Positions 14,101 to 24,500 are shown, numbered from the stretch's first letter. The stretch: DNA of 64,000 nt from Galbula dea (GCA_013399015.1 VWZX01004911.1:283553-347552); one strand, 5' to 3'. Translations and numbers: made by a program. Notes: generated by a model from the letters alone, not told the origin.

Positions 14101-15840
14101 GCCTCAGAGCAGACACTCTGGCTCACATCAGCAGCAAACTCCCTGCCTTCCCCTAATTCATACCCAAAATGGATTGGGCCAAGTGGTACACCTTTCCTCA
14201 AGGTCTGCATGCAGGGGCTGAGGGCACTTCACCAACTCAATCCAACCTCCCATCCCTCCAAGCAGGGACACAGCACCCTGGCAACCTTTCCAGCTCCTAA
14301 GAAACCAGAGCTCAGCTCCAAGCCTGGCACTGGCTGTACTCAGAAAACAATCCAGGGTATTTTTGGAACAAGGGAAAGAGATCAAACAGAAAGCCAACCA
14401 GTTACCTACAAAGGCACTGCCAAAACCACACTCTCTCCCTTTTCATGCCCTCTCCCCTAGCAGCCAGGGGTAAAACAGCAAACAAGACAGTTGGCTCACT
14501 TATTCCCAGTCCCCTCAAGTCCTACCAGCTGGTTTGCTCCACTCTGACACCCACAAAAGCATCCCTTGGTGACCCAGCATCCTTTGGGAGTCTCTCCAGC
14601 CCAGAGGGCCTCACCTGCAGGAGGTGGTGACCTTCATGGGCTATAGAAAAATCCCTACAAAGCCACTTTCCTGCCTCTGCTGCAAGGTAGCCTCTAAGCT
14701 GTCCCCAGAACACCCCACTGGGTCTGGGCTCCTCCCTGCCTGCCTCTCCATGCCCACAAATGGGATCTGCCCAGTGTAAGGAGATAGGAGGAAAAGAAAA
14801 GAAGAAAGAGAAAGCCTCCTCGGGCCTGGAGGTTCCTGGATAGAGAAATCAGCTACCCAGCAGTGAGAGCCCTCAGCAAGCAGTTCCCAGGGCTCCTCTG
14901 CTTGCCAGCCTCTACCCTGGGGGCTGTGACACAGGAGGTAGCAGATGGTCTGGACTCATTGAAACCTTTCCACCCTTTGATGGAACACTTAGCTACCAAC
15001 AGGATACACGGGCAGGGAGACACCCACCTCGTTAAGGCAGACACATGACAGGGAGAGATCATCTCCACCCCTCCCCTCCCCTCCTGCTCCCAGGGATCAG
15101 CCCTCTGCAGCTCCAAGGGGCTGGGGCTTCCTTGGCCCAGTGCAGCCCTCACTGGGGGGCTGAAGCAAGGAGCCCAGAGCTGATGCACCCACACCCCCTT
15201 GTTTTAGCAGTCACCCTCCAACTACCCTCCCCTAAGAGCACAAGTGTTGTGAGGAGCAGCTGAGGGAACTGGGCTTGGTTAGCCTGGAGAAGAGGAGGCT
15301 CAGGGGAGACCTTCTCACTCTCTGCAGCTCCCTGACAGGAGGCTGGAGCCAGGTGGGGCTTGGGCTCTTCTCCCCAGGAACAGGTGGTAAGACAGGAGGA
15401 AATGACCTCAAGTTGTACCAGAGGAGGTTTAGGTTGGACATGAGGAACAACTCCTTCCCCAAAAGGGTTGCCAAGGCCTGGCCCAGGCTGCCCAGGGCAG
15501 TGGTGGAGTCCCCATCCCTGGAGGGGTTTCCAAGCCCTGGAGATGTAGTGCTGAGGGCTATGGGTTAGTGGTGACCTGGCAGTGCTGGTTAATGGTTGCA
15601 CTTGATGATCTGAAAGGTCTCTTCCAACCAAAACCATTCCCTGATTCTCTGAAGCCCTGGGCTTGTCCCCTCCACCCCCCATCCATCTCCACAGGAAGGA
15701 AAAACTCAGTTGCTTACCAAGCTTGGGCAGCTCTGCAGGAGGGGTTATCCTGGTCTCTGTCCTGCTTTCTTTGCTGGCAGCAGGTTTAGTAGAGCCTGCA
15801 GTCTTCCTTCCCCCTTTGCAGGTACAGGAATCAGCCATCT
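1972..15840 (-). CDS. ZNF512B: ZNF512B, partial (coding exons 2-13; 3' end off window)
   Basis: Twelve consecutive minus-strand coding exons join in phase to give 548 codons without a stop. They read from M1 at 15838 to ...VPETKR at 1972 and match human ZNF512B along their length. Visible zinc ligands: C86-C91-H104-C108, C121-C124-H137-H142, C340-C343-H357-C361, C370-C373-H386-H391, C424-C429-H442-C446 and C460-C463-H476-H481, so C2HC and C2H2 fingers are mixed, often with a long spacing within the Cys pair. Residues 253-256 (RRKQ) match the NuRD/RBBP4-interaction motif known for this protein. The family is nuclear and chromatin-bound, and human ZNF512B has been linked to NuRD and to repression of TGF-beta signalling. 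Human has further C-terminal fingers and a basic tail, which must lie left of base 1. The fragment lacks the long SK/TK-P repeat that human carries after finger 2. Identity is secure; each exon is listed separately. Confidence 0.95.
2560..2702 (+). mobile_element. CR1 3'-end fragment
   Basis: GGGCTGGACTAGATGATCTC, then CAGAGATCCCTTCCAGCCCC and a degenerate ATACTGTGCTTCTG tail. ZNF512B intron 12, 263 bp from exon 12. Confidence 0.8.
2965..3135 (-). CDS. ZNF512B: ZNF512B exon 12 (fingers 5-6)
   Basis: 171 bp, acceptor TCTCCCAG, donor TCG|GTGAGC. Encodes GCVANFSSLMGYQYHQKRCG, which completes finger 5 (C424-C429-H442-C446), and finger 6 FSCPHCGKKYKSKAGHDYHV RSEH. Both match human with conservative changes. 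Confidence 0.95.
3801..3899 (-). CDS. ZNF512B: ZNF512B exon 11 (acidic/basic helix; first half of finger 5)
   Basis: 99 bp, acceptor TTTCCAG, donor GAG|GTACGA. Encodes GEQEERERLRKVLKQMGKLK, a charged, probably helical segment, then CPNE, whose Cys424 is the first ligand of finger 5. The finger is completed in the next exon. Confidence 0.94.
4757..4849 (-). CDS. ZNF512B: ZNF512B exon 10 (zinc finger 4)
   Basis: 93 bp, 31 codons, acceptor TTCCTTCAG, donor AAG|GTAAGG. Encodes LQDALKCQHCKKQFKSKAGL NYHTMAEH: a classical C2H2 finger with C-x2-C-x12-H-x4-H spacing. Confidence 0.95.
7305..7429 (-). CDS. ZNF512B: ZNF512B exon 9 (zinc finger 3, C2HC)
   Basis: 125 bp, acceptor CTCCCCAG, donor AAA|GTAAGG. 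Encodes EDQWQREISEKGEVSCPTCS and VITRKTIVGLKKHMDVCQK, a C-x2-C-x13-H-x3-C finger close to human. Confidence 0.95.
8390..8620 (+). mobile_element. CR1 3' fragment
   Basis: Contains GGCCCAGGCTGCCCAGGGCA and CATCCCTGGAGAGGTTTCAA, and ends in ATTCTGTGATTCTAT. ZNF512B intron 8. Confidence 0.9.
9034..9168 (-). CDS. ZNF512B: ZNF512B exon 8
   Basis: 135 bp, acceptor CTCCCCAG, donor AGCAG|GTGAGG. Encodes LVKAEDKAKAHRAKKLEG and a lysine-rich linker (EELKKKPPGAGVKKE). The first part matches human LVKAEDKARVHRSKKQEG; the remainder is diverged. Phase 1 at both ends. Confidence 0.93.
10828..10899 (-). CDS. ZNF512B: ZNF512B exon 7 (RRKQ motif)
   Basis: 72 bp. The acceptor is GAGTCAG and the donor AAAG|GTAACA. 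Across the junction it reads HRRKQKTPKKFTGEQPSISG and then TFGLKG, identical to human as I recall it. RRKQ is the core of the NuRD-interaction motif that binds RBBP4/7; strict conservation here argues the contact is kept in birds. Confidence 0.94.
11206..11445 (+). mobile_element. CR1 3' fragment
   Basis: From TTGTGCCAGGGAAGGTTTAG through GGCCCAGGCTGCCTAGGGCA to ATGACTCTATGG. Lies about 50 bp from ZNF512B exon 6. Confidence 0.9.
11495..11748 (-). CDS. ZNF512B: ZNF512B exon 6 (low-complexity linker)
   Basis: 254 bp between acceptor GCCCTAG and donor CACA|GTAAGA. Completes Arg168 and encodes a poorly conserved linker, including the alanine-rich IAAAEATAAATPTAKSSSGK, ending EEDPERMKH, which realigns with human EEDPERTKH. 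No zinc ligands. Confidence 0.88.
11916..12088 (-). CDS. ZNF512B: ZNF512B exon 5 (zinc finger 2; repeat region absent)
   Basis: The acceptor is CCACACAG and the donor AAG|GTACCA. It encodes a finger with C-x2-C-x12-H-x4-H and then DRPVPTSKAENKVPKAIGK and SSGKK. In human the corresponding exon runs from DRPLPASK through about 140 residues of SK/TK-P repeats to SENKAPRATG; here TSK joins AENK directly. The exon is 173 bp and ends in phase 2. Confidence 0.93.
12420..12548 (-). CDS. ZNF512B: ZNF512B exon 4 (zinc finger 1, C2HC)
   Basis: 43 codons between acceptor TGTTCCCAG and donor GGG|GTAAGG. Encodes NQWKDEFKAHSRVKCPNSGC followed by WLEFPSIYGLKYHYQRCQG, giving a C-x4-C-x12-H-x3-C finger. This exon is essentially invariant between bird and human. 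Confidence 0.95.
13320..13399 (-). CDS. ZNF512B: ZNF512B exon 3
   Basis: The acceptor is TTTGCAG and the donor CCT|GTAAGA. The exon completes a split glycine and encodes SDKTEGRKKGRPKAENQAL, nearly identical to human. The GRKKGRPK stretch is an AT-hook-like basic segment. Ends in phase 0. Confidence 0.93.
15236..15652 (+). mobile_element. CR1 3' fragment, about 415 bp
   Basis: From GAGCACAAGTGTTGTGAGGA to CCATTCCCTGATTCT. Ends about 65 bp from the donor of ZNF512B exon 2. Confidence 0.92.
15718..15840 (-). CDS. ZNF512B: ZNF512B exon 2 (start codon)
   Basis: A polypyrimidine tract and CCTCCAG acceptor are followed by AG and then ATG at 15838. The 40 codons begin MADSCTCKGGRKTAGSTKPA and resemble the human N-terminus (M-x-D-x(2)-C-x-GGR-x(3)-GS-x-K). 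The donor is CTTG|GTAAGC and the exon ends in phase 1. Only two bases of 5'UTR are in this exon, so the promoter must be upstream, at the 20.1-20.5 kb CpG island. Confidence 0.88.
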
Positions 15841-18800
15841 CTGGAGGAAGCAGGGGAGGTGGTTAAGAGTCACTCCTCAGAGTCACAAACAGCACAGGCT
15901 GAAAGCAGAGAGAGCTACTAGGGAGAGAGGGAATCAGAAAGCTTAAAAGGTTCCCACAAAGAGAAGAGACAGGCCATGCTCCTGAGTGTTTGTCCTGCAC
16001 AGCTGAGCAAGGCCACAGCCATGGCTGCAAAGCTGCTTTCATCACAGGCTGCCTTCCCCTCCACCCAGAATGGCAAAGACTGGATTAAAAAGGATGGGCT
16101 GATCTTGCCCAGGGAAGCAGTGAACAAATGGCTTCTGCTCTTCAGTTATTTCTCTGCTTTCACTGAAGACACCAAAAGGGACAAAAAAAAGAAAAAGAGA
16201 AAAAGCAGAGTTTTAATGAGCAGATGTAGTGATAAATTTCCAATTCTCCTTATTAATGGGAACTGTTCTACACTGAGGATTGGGAATGCTGTCTGAATTG
16301 TTCAGAGTCATAATTCACTTTGGCTTCTCCATAAATAATGACCATCAGGGATTATCCCAGGAGGCCCAGTGTGACTCCTGACAGAAGCAGGCAGCAGGAC
16401 ACCCCTTCACTTTGGCACAGAGAGACTCTGCCCTTGCTCTCTAGCATCTTCCTCCCCTCCCATAAAGTCAGCTCTGGGGATAAGGAGATGCCATCTATGT
16501 CCCCAGGGTGAAAGGGGTCCTCCAAACCTCCACAACAAGAGCATCAAGCCCTTGGGAGGTGACTCCCTGCACCACCGTGGCCTGGAGACCTTGCTCAGGC
16601 CAGGATGCTGATGCTGAGGCAGCCACCAGCAGCATCAGGAAGGGATGTGCTGACTGCTGCTTCCTTCACCTTTGCTCATCACTGCCCTCCCACACACTCA
16701 GGGACCTGTTTCAAACAGATTTGACTTGTCACCCTCAACTCCTCCCACCAGATCATGTTCAGCACTGGTTAACTCCTGCCCTGAGCACCCAGCCTTATCC
16801 TGCCCATCCTCATGCCCAGAGGGACAGCACAGGTCAGGGCAGCATCTCCTGTGTCACCAGAGCATGAGCTGTGCCTGTCACCAACACAGGAGACACCAGG
16901 CTCCAGCAGCCCCTTCCCAAGGTGCCCCCAGGGACCTCCTGTGCAGGATCAGGCCCTGCAGAGCACATGCAGCCCAGATGTTCCACGAACTGGTGAAAGG
17001 TTCCAGCATGTGCTCAGCTGTGACACATCTGGGGCTGCCTGTGCTCACAGAGGTTAATCAGAGGGAGGGAAGAATTCCAGCCTTGGCAACAGGTTCCCAG
17101 GCACTGGCTGTTCAACACAAGGATCATTCATTCAGCTCAACTGGGCTCTTTGGGTGGCAGATCTAGGTAGGAGCTGTAGCCTGACTGCCTGTGGCTCCTT
17201 CCTGGGGACAGCTGGTCTCTGGAGCAGGCACAGAGTGGGGTCCCTCAGGCCCCTTCCCAAACTGTAGCTCCACTCTCACCTGTGTGGGCACTGCTACTGT
17301 CCCCAGTCCTCCAAGGAGGAATGTTCCAAGTCCCTTTCCTCCCTGGGCCACCTCCTGGCACCTCTGAGACACCCTCAGCCAAGGTGCTTGAAGGGATACA
17401 ACCCAAGAAGACTCAGGAAAGACCAATGAACTGAAAGCTGAGGATCTCTGTGCTTTACAATGAGGTACAAACCAAGGAGAAAGCCCCACAACTGATGCCT
17501 TTATCCAGCCTGGATTTGACACAACTGTGGCTTCACCCCTTGGGCTGGGCACAAATCCCAGTGGGAGAGGGGAGGGATGGCCAGTGACCAGGCCTCCCAC
17601 ACCCAATGGCACCCATCAGCACAGGTAGGGCTGACACTGGACAGGTCACAGACCACAAAACCTCTGTGTCTGCTATGCTGGGCAGCTCAAAGATGACTTG
17701 TGAAGGACAAGACCCAAGGCAGCCCTCACCAAGAGCCCAGGTTACCACCTCCTGCTTGCTGAGCACACACCAAACCATGGGAGCCAGGGCTGGTGCTAAG
17801 CATCCCTTCCAAAATCACTGCTGCTATCCATGTGCCCAGCTCAGCCCCACTCCTCAACACCCCCTGCTACCTTTAACACATCTGTCCCCACAAAGGGATC
17901 ATTTCTAGCCACCTTAGGAGGGTTTGAACAGCTTCCTCCACACACTTCTCTCCATTCTTTTGCCCCCTTCTTATTTTTTGGCTAAAAGAAAAAAACAAAA
18001 ACCCCAGAAGAGCCAAACTCTGCTCCCTGGCCACTGATACAAGCCCAGTGATCCCAGAGGAATTGCCCTGGAGCCAGGGAGCAGAAATCAGCTCATTGTG
18101 GTTTTTGCAATGTCCAAACTTCTCACTTGTTTTTGAGTAACACAGACAGAAGACAGGCAGCAGCCCCAAGCCCCTCCGTGCTTTGGCCATGGTTTGGTGC
18201 AAACTCCCTTTGGATACTGGCAGGGGCTAGGATGTGGTGCAGGAAGGTCAAGGCTGGCAGCGTCTGCACTGATAGAGCCTCCAGCTCAGCTTTAGGTGCC
18301 TCCACAGAAGTTTGTGGCAGCATTCTCAGTGTCCCAAGCCTGTGTTGACATGGAAGGCAGCATGGGATGAGCAGAAGATGAGTTGGTGATGTTGGGTGTG
18401 GGGGTGAGGAGCAAGCCTGAGGCTGTGGGAAGTGGGGAGGGAAACTTGGGAACCCACCACGTGCTCCAAAGCCAGCAGCCAGCACAGCCATGTGTTCCTC
18501 TGCCAGGTCTGACAAAGGACAGCAACATCCCAGCCACTTGCTGCCTGGCCAGGCTCTGTCCCCCCCCCGTGACAGATCCCTCCTGCAGAGCTGCCTGGCT
18601 CTGTGAGCTGGGCATGGCCTGGAACCTGGGCACAAACTGGGAAAGGGGAAGTAATTCCATGCACAAATGCCTGCCCATGACTATGGATGTGCCTTCAGGA
18701 GTACCTACACAACCAAGGGTGGCTGTGACCTGCTCAGCTTCACAACATCCTTACAGCTCCAGGAGGGAGTCACCCATGGGTCCTGACAACAGACCCCCTG

Positions 18801-19509
18801 CTCTGGTCCCATTACTGCAGATGCACTGTGCCATGCACCCACCAGCCCCAGCATCTATCAGTCCACTTCTCATCCATTTACCAGCAGCTCCAGATGGAGG
18901 CAAAGCCAAAAAGTCAGGGGGATGGGGGGCTGCCCACCCCTGCCCCCAGTGCCCTGGCACAAGCCAAGCAGCAGGCAGGATGAGGGCAGAGATGTGCCGA
19001 GGCCAGTGCTGATGTCAGACACCAAGGGCACTGCCATCTCTGTCCTCTCATGAACTCCAGGCTGAACTGCAGATGCAGAGAAACTTCCCAGGAATAAAGA
19101 CAAGGAAGCAGCAGCAGAGACTTCCTTAGAAGAGAGTGGAATTGGCCTCAGTGGAGGTTTCCTGGAGATGGGACCACATGGTGGGTGAAGCCCTGCCAGC
19201 CTCTGCCTCCCTGGGCACACTTGGTGCCCAGGTGGCCCTGGAGGATCATGGTGCAGCCACTCACCACCACCCACGCTGAGCACAGGCTGGCAGCTGGTGG
19301 TTGTCTCCAGTGAGGCTCCCCTGGAGGGAACAACTCACCCCCTGGTGTGAAGGCACCACGCTCCCAGCACTCTCTGGGCACCGGCGAGGTGTTTGGATGG
19401 TGTAAAGTTTCTGTTTGTAGCAGGTTAGCCAGTCTCACCCTCTTTGCCTGTCCCCAGGCACAAAGGCAAAGGAGAACAGCATGCCCCAGGGGACGAGACT
19501 TTGCTGTGC

Positions 19510-19870
19510 CCAGGAGGGGACCGGGGTGTCCCTGTGGTGATCCCTGGGGCAAGAGAACATGGGGACCTCCCAACAACAAGATCTCATGCTGCGGAGGAGA
19601 CTGGGGTGTCCTCATGTCCTGGATATCCCTGGGGTGAGCAGACACTGGGACCTCTCAACAACGAGACCTCACTGTGTTGAGAAGGAGGCAGGGATGTCCT
19701 CATGTTCGGGGCATCCCCAAGGTGAGCAGAAATGAGAACCTCCTAACAACCCGACCTGGTGCTGAGGAGGTGACAGGGATGTCCTGATGACCTGGGCACC
19801 CCTGGGGCGAGCGGACTTCGGGATCTCTGCCCTCCAGACAACAAGACCTTGCCATGCCACGGTGGGGACC
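19510..19870. repeat. about 85-bp tandem repeat in ZNF512B intron 1
   Basis: About four imperfect units share, in order, a GATGTCCTCATGTCC-like segment, CCCTGGGG-GAGCAGA, GGGACCTCTCAACAAC and GAGACCT. They lie between the CpG island and exon 2, in a region otherwise without recognisable features. Confidence 0.7.
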
Positions 19871-20087
19871 AGTTTGTTCCCCTGTTCCAGCTGTCCCCAG
19901 GGCCAGCAGACACGGGCACCTCTGCCCTGTCCAGTCCTGCTGTCACCTCCCCAGGCCATGCCATGCCACGCCGTGCCATCTTCGTGTCCCTGTCCCCTGG
20001 CTGTCACCCCTGCTGCTACCCATCCCCATGCAGGCAGGGCCTCCCCGGGCCTGTCACCTCCCCTGGCTCCAGCGGGGGCCTCCTGTC

Positions 20088-20117
20088 AGCCGGCCCGGCC
20101 CGGCCCGGCCCGGCCCT
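20088..20117. repeat. (GGCCC)n simple repeat
   Basis: Consecutive CGGCC pentamers interrupted only at the ends, inside the ZNF512B CpG island. Confidence 0.85.
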
Positions 20118-20139
20118 CCCCCGCGGCCTGTCGCCTTAC

Positions 20140-20265
20140 CGAGCCCAGCCGCCCCATTCCCAGGAGGCGGTCGGGGGGTTCAGCAAACACCGGGCAGGCA
20201 GGGCCCGGCCCCGGCCGCGCCGGCGGGAGGGGAAACGAGCGAGCGGCAAAATGGCGACGCGGCTG
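20140..20265 (-). other. ZNF512B: probable non-coding exon 1 of ZNF512B
   Basis: The minus strand has a strong donor (CTCG|GTAAGG) whose last exon base is 20140, inside the CpG island. The coding exon that starts at 15840 has its own acceptor two bases before the ATG, so at least one upstream 5'UTR exon is required. Human ZNF512B also begins with a non-coding exon. The 5' end given here is a guess; an N at 20275 lies just beyond it. The intron implied is 4.3 kb. Confidence 0.5.
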
Positions 20266-20352
20266 CAGGCGGGGNCCGCCCGGCCCGGCCCGCCCCGAGC
20301 CCCGCCACCGGCCCGCCACGGCCACGCCGATCTCGCGTGGAGCCGCCGGCAG

Positions 20353-20400
20353 GGATGGGGATGGGGATGGAGATGGGGATGGAGATGATGGAGATGGGCG
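20353..20400. repeat. GGGGAT/GGAGAT simple repeat
   Basis: Alternating ggggat, ggagat and gatgat units, purine-rich on the plus strand, just upstream of the ZNF512B promoter core. Confidence 0.8.
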
Positions 20401-20454
20401 GGATGGGAGGGGGGACCGGGCAGAACTCTCCGGGAACGGCTGGACCCCCGACCG

Positions 20455-20488
20455 GGCAGGGCAGGGCAGGGCAGGGCAGGGCAGGGGC
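20455..20488. repeat. (GGGCA)n simple repeat
   Basis: About six perfect gggca pentamers on the plus strand at the right edge of the CpG island. Confidence 0.85.
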
Positions 20489-20514
20489 AGAGCTGCCCGG
20501 TGGGCTGCGGACAG

Positions 20515-20870
20515 GGCGTCCTGCTTGTCATCTTCTCCTACATGGTGTCCTGCCCTCCAGGGTGCAGCTGGGATGTCCTGCCTCTCACCTTCTTCTCCAC
20601 AGTATCCTGCCTGTCATCCAGCCCTGCCCGTGATCCTGTCCTCCCAGGGTGCAGGCAGGGTGTCCGGGCTGTGCTCACACCCTCCAGGGCGTCCTGCATG
20701 TAATCCTTCCCTCCAGAGTGTCCTGCCTGTTATTCTGCCCTCCAGGGTGCAGGCAGGGTGTCCCACCTGTCATACTCCAGGATGTCCTGCCTGTTATCTT
20801 CCTCTCCGGAGTGCCCTGCCCATCATCCTGCCCTCCAGGGTGAAGGCAAAGTGTCCTGCCCATCCATTAT
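20515..20870. repeat. degenerate minisatellite upstream of ZNF512B
   Basis: Imperfect units built on CTGCCTGTCATCCTGCCCTC and CAGGGTGCAGGCAGGGTGTC recur about every 35-70 bp. They drift in sequence and length and carry no gene. Confidence 0.75.
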
Positions 20871-21629
20871 CCCTACCCAACCCTGGGGTGCGGGCAGCTA
20901 GAAGGAGACTCTGGGTTCCCTTGTGAAGCCACCTCGGCTCTGATGGACGAGGCTGGATGTGAGGCTGTTGCAGGATGATGTGGTTATCCCAGCTCCTGAG
21001 CTTCAGCCAGAAGATGCCACAGAGCAGAGATGGCCTCGGCCACCAGCACTGGGAACACACAGCCACGCTGGAATCCAGCACTGCCATCTGAGTGGCTGCA
21101 GAAATTAGGGAGAAACAGACAAATTTTGCCTTGTGAGAGGAAAACCCAGAGTGACCATCACTGTTGGGAGCCACCTTGCACCACCCTCACCTGAACATGG
21201 CTCAGGAGGTGCCATCGGAACTGGGAGGCCCCCCGTGGCATGGCCACACAAAATCAAAGCTGAGAAAAAAAACCCCAACCCAAGCTGGGAATTTCCCTGT
21301 GGTTCTCCTCTTTGTCTCTGTGGTGGGGAAGGAGCTTAATTAATGTCTGCAGAGAGCAGGGGAAGCTTTGTGTAATTGCTAGGTATGATTATCGGTGGAG
21401 CGGAGGGTGATCAGCAGGGTGGGAGGGACAGGCACTACCCACCTTCTTTGTACAAAATGAGGCATATCTGAGGTGGCTTCACTTCCCAGCCAGTGAGCTG
21501 CCTGCCGGGAGAGCCTGTAACCAGCAGCAGACAGGGAGGCAGCTTTGTGTGCTCGCTGGGACCAGGCAGCACCTTCAAAGCCTCCTCCTCCCTCTAAGGC
21601 TGCAAATGGTGCCCAGGTGCTTGTCCCAG

Positions 21630-22130
21630 CAGCAGTGTTGTGTCCAGATCTGGGCTTCCCAGTTCCAGAGAGGCAAGGAACTGCTGGAGAGAGGCCAGCA
21701 GAGGCTAGGGAGATGCTGAGGGCACTGGAGCATCTCTGGGAGGAGGAAAGGTTGAGAGCCCTGGGGCTGTTGAGCCTGGAGAAGAGCAGCCCCAGAGGGG
21801 AGCTGCTCAATGCTGAGCAAGAGCTGAAGGCTGGGGGCAAGAGGCTGGGGCCAGACTCTGCTCAGTGGTGCCTAGGGCCAGGCCAAGGGGCACTGAGCAC
21901 AAACTGGAACCCAGGAGGTTCCACCTGAGCAGAAGGAGAAACTTGTTTGGTGTGAGGGTGTTGGAGCCCTGGCCCAGGCTGCCCAGAGAGGCTGTGGAGT
22001 CTCCTTGTGTGGAGAGATTCCCCAGGCAGCTGGAGGTGACCCTGCTGGAGCAGGGGGTTGGGCTGAATGATTCCCAGGGGTCTCTTCCCACCTCCTCCAT
22101 GCCAGGATTCTGGGATTCTGTGATCCTGAC
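21630..22130 (+). mobile_element. CR1 fragment, second subfamily
   Basis: Distinct CR1 type with GAACTGCTGGAGAGAGGCCA, GGCTGCCCAGAGAGGCTGTG and TGGAGCAGGGGGTTGGGCTG, and tail GATTCTGGGATTCTGTG. Confidence 0.88.
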
Positions 22131-22689
22131 AGCCACATGTGCATGCATGCACATGCAGAAGTGCCACCACTCTCTGCAGCTACAAAGCATCTTGAGGAGC
22201 AGGGTGAGGGTGAAGAGGGAGATGCTGAAGAGCTTGGCCACCTGGAGGGTGGTACAGGGCTTTGGGGAGCAGCTGACCATGGGCTGGCTGAAATTCAGAA
22301 ACTCTGGAATAATCCAATCTAATGGCAATTACAGTTGCTATTTTCAGGCCCTGCTGAGGGGAGAGGAAGGGGCCAAGGATTGGACTTGAAAAGAAAAGCA
22401 AATGTAGAACAGATGCTGAGGAGTGCTTGGCTTCACAGCCAGAGCTGTACTGGTGTGGAAGAGCTGTGCTGGGAAGGGCAAGAGGAGGAGAAGGAAGAGA
22501 AGGAGGGAGCAGTGCTGCCTTTCTCCACGTGCTTGCAGGAATCCATCACATCTTCTCTGGCATTGTGGCTTCATCCCAGAGGTGGGTCCTGGGTGGAAGC
22601 TCATCTTCACAGACCAGCATGATGCCGTGGAGGACAAGGCCAGGTGTGCCAAGTGATGATTCCGCAGTTCCCTGGCCCCTGGGTCACTC

Positions 22690-22756
22690 CTCCCACCATC
22701 TCCACTATCCCCACAGTTCTCACCATTCCCACCATTCCCACTGTTCCCACCAAGCA
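22690..22756. repeat. (CATTCCCAC)n short tandem repeat
   Basis: Several CACCATTCC/CACTGTTCC-type units in intergenic DNA. Confidence 0.65.
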
Positions 22757-23334
22757 GGACAGGAGGAGGCAGAGCAGAGGCAGCCTGGCACATGCTGTGG
22801 CTGTAAAGGCTGGAGAAGGTGTTTGGGGATGAAGCAGTGCAAGCTGTAAATTAAATGGATATGGATCCCAGAAAGGGTGGAAAAAACCCCAATGATATAG
22901 CCAAGATCTGCTAAATCTTGGTGTGCAGAATGCCCTGCTGGGCTTCCCACAGAGACCATTTTCCTCTGCATCATCTCTGCCCTGTTGCCACCTCAGGCTG
23001 AGCAGAAGGCAGGGGCTGCAGGTAGTGGTGTGGGCAGGGCAGGAGCTTCTGCCTTCTCAAGAGGGCAAGGAAGAGTTGGATGTATTGAAGGTTTGCAGAG
23101 CCTCTTCTACACACTGCTGGCTCTGGAGATATCTCAAAAACTCCTGCTAAATGCTGTGTGCCCAGAGCTGTGCAGGGCCAGCACCAGAAGCTTCACCAAG
23201 GGGTTGGGGGGATGCTCAGTGCGTGGGACTGGGAGGAACTGGGAGCCCAGATTTCAATCTGTGTCTGCTGAGCCTCATGCCCCAGGCACAGAGACAAGCA
23301 AGGGAATGAGCATGATGCAGACAGAATCCCCAAA

Positions 23335-23600
23335 TCCCAGAATATCAGCAGTTGGAAGAGACCCTCAAGGGTCATGGAGTCCAACCCCTGTCTGTGCACA
23401 GGACAACCCCAAAGCCACCCCATGTGGCTAAGAGCATTGGCCAGATGCTGCTGGAATTGCAGGAGAGTTGGTGCCATGACTGCACCCCTGGGGAGCCTGT
23501 TCCAGTGCCCACCACTCTCTGGGTGAAGAACCTTCTCCTAGTACCTAACCTGAGCCTCCCAGGTCCAGGGCAGGGGATCCAACCCTTCCACCTCTCCCAA
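23335..23600 (-). mobile_element. CR1 fragment
   Basis: Minus-oriented: GTTGGAAGAGACCCTCAAGG, GGGAGCCTGTTCCAGTGCCC and GGTGAAGAACCTTCTCCTAG. Confidence 0.85.
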
Positions 23601-24274
23601 AGCTTTATTCCCATCTCACAGCCAAGTCTGGAGCTTGCAAAGCCACTCAGCAGCTGCTCCATCCCCTATTATCCTCAGAGCAGGGGGCACAAAGCCCCTC
23701 AGAGCAGCTCAGCTCTCCCAGATCCACTCTGCAGTGCCTGGTTTGAAGCAAAGCGAGCCCAGAACAAAGAGAGAATGGCTGCTGGCTTGGGAAGCAGCAT
23801 CTGGGCCAGCCCCAGCCCTCCTCCCACAGCCCAGGGCCCCTGATTGGAACCCAGAGCCTGTGATGACTGCCCCAGCCATCAATTATAGCCACGGCTTTTC
23901 TTCATCATTATTCCCCACCCCCCCTCGTGCTTGAGTGCACTCAGCAAATATAAGCAAAAGGGAAAGAAAAAAGAGAGAGAGAAAATCCAAATAGATTTAA
24001 TTTTAGATATGGTAAGAGAGCAAAATGGCTGCAAAGAGGGAAGGGTAAGGGAGGAGATGCTCCTGCTGCAGAGAGAAATGAAGCTCCCAGAAGCCCTGAG
24101 GCTGCTGTTTATTATCTACAGGGGGGTATCGCTGTGGGGAGCATCTCTCAGAGGGAACTAGCCCTATGCTGGGGGGGTTAGGTCCCTTGGGGCACCCAGA
24201 GTCTCAAGGAGGGCAGTGGGGAGATGTAGGGGTGTGGGACAGGACTGGGGACTGTGGGCTTGGTGGTGGAGCTG

Positions 24275-24385
24275 TGTGTGGTACCTTTTGGGTGGAAGAG
24301 ACATTTAAGATCATGGAGTCCAACTGTTAACCCAGCACTGTCAGGTCACCACTAAACCATGGCCCTCAGCACCACATCTACAATA
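24275..24385 (-). mobile_element. CR1 3'-end fragment
   Basis: TCATGGAGTCCAACTGTTAA, then AGGTCACCACTAAACCATGG and CTCAGCACCACATCT, the reverse complement of the CR1 terminus. Confidence 0.85.
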
Positions 24386-24500
24386 AATATGTAAAATAAG
24401 ATAGGGAATAGAGAATATAATCCACAATAGAGAATAGATAGTAGATATATAAATAGAATATATGGTTCATATATATATATCTACATACATAGATATATCT
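24385..24500. repeat. AT-rich low-complexity tract
   Basis: Repeated AGAGAATA/ATAGATA motifs and an ATATATATAT run in otherwise GC-rich sequence, immediately next to a CR1 3' end. Confidence 0.75.

Larger units (their letters stand above)
15841..20139 (-). other. ZNF512B intron 1
   Basis: A 4.3-kb interval between the CpG island and the start-codon exon. Apart from the about 85-bp tandem repeat at 19.5-19.9 kb and A-rich runs near 16.2 kb and 18.0 kb, I see nothing recognisable. Confidence 0.5.
20060..20500. promoter_or_regulatory. CpG-island promoter of ZNF512B
   Basis: This is the densest CpG stretch in the left half of the window. It includes a GGCCC pentamer run (20088-20117), a YY1-like AAAATGGCGAC (20248-20258), and GGGGAT- and GGGCA-type short repeats. 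It sits at the 5' end of ZNF512B (minus) and contains the candidate exon 1 donor at 20140. No TATA box is evident. An undetermined base is present at 20275. Confidence 0.7.

Noticed and set aside
15236..15568. Peptide-like frames such as EEQLRELGLVSLEKRRLRGD
   Set aside because: The same peptide recurs at 25.6, 51.2, 59.3 and 60.6 kb because it comes from the CR1 3' segment; it is not a host gene family.
19787..20926. Large plus-strand frame of 379 codons over the ZNF512B CpG island
   Set aside because: Composition-driven GC-rich frame spanning simple repeats, a minisatellite and an N; no homology and no splice structure.
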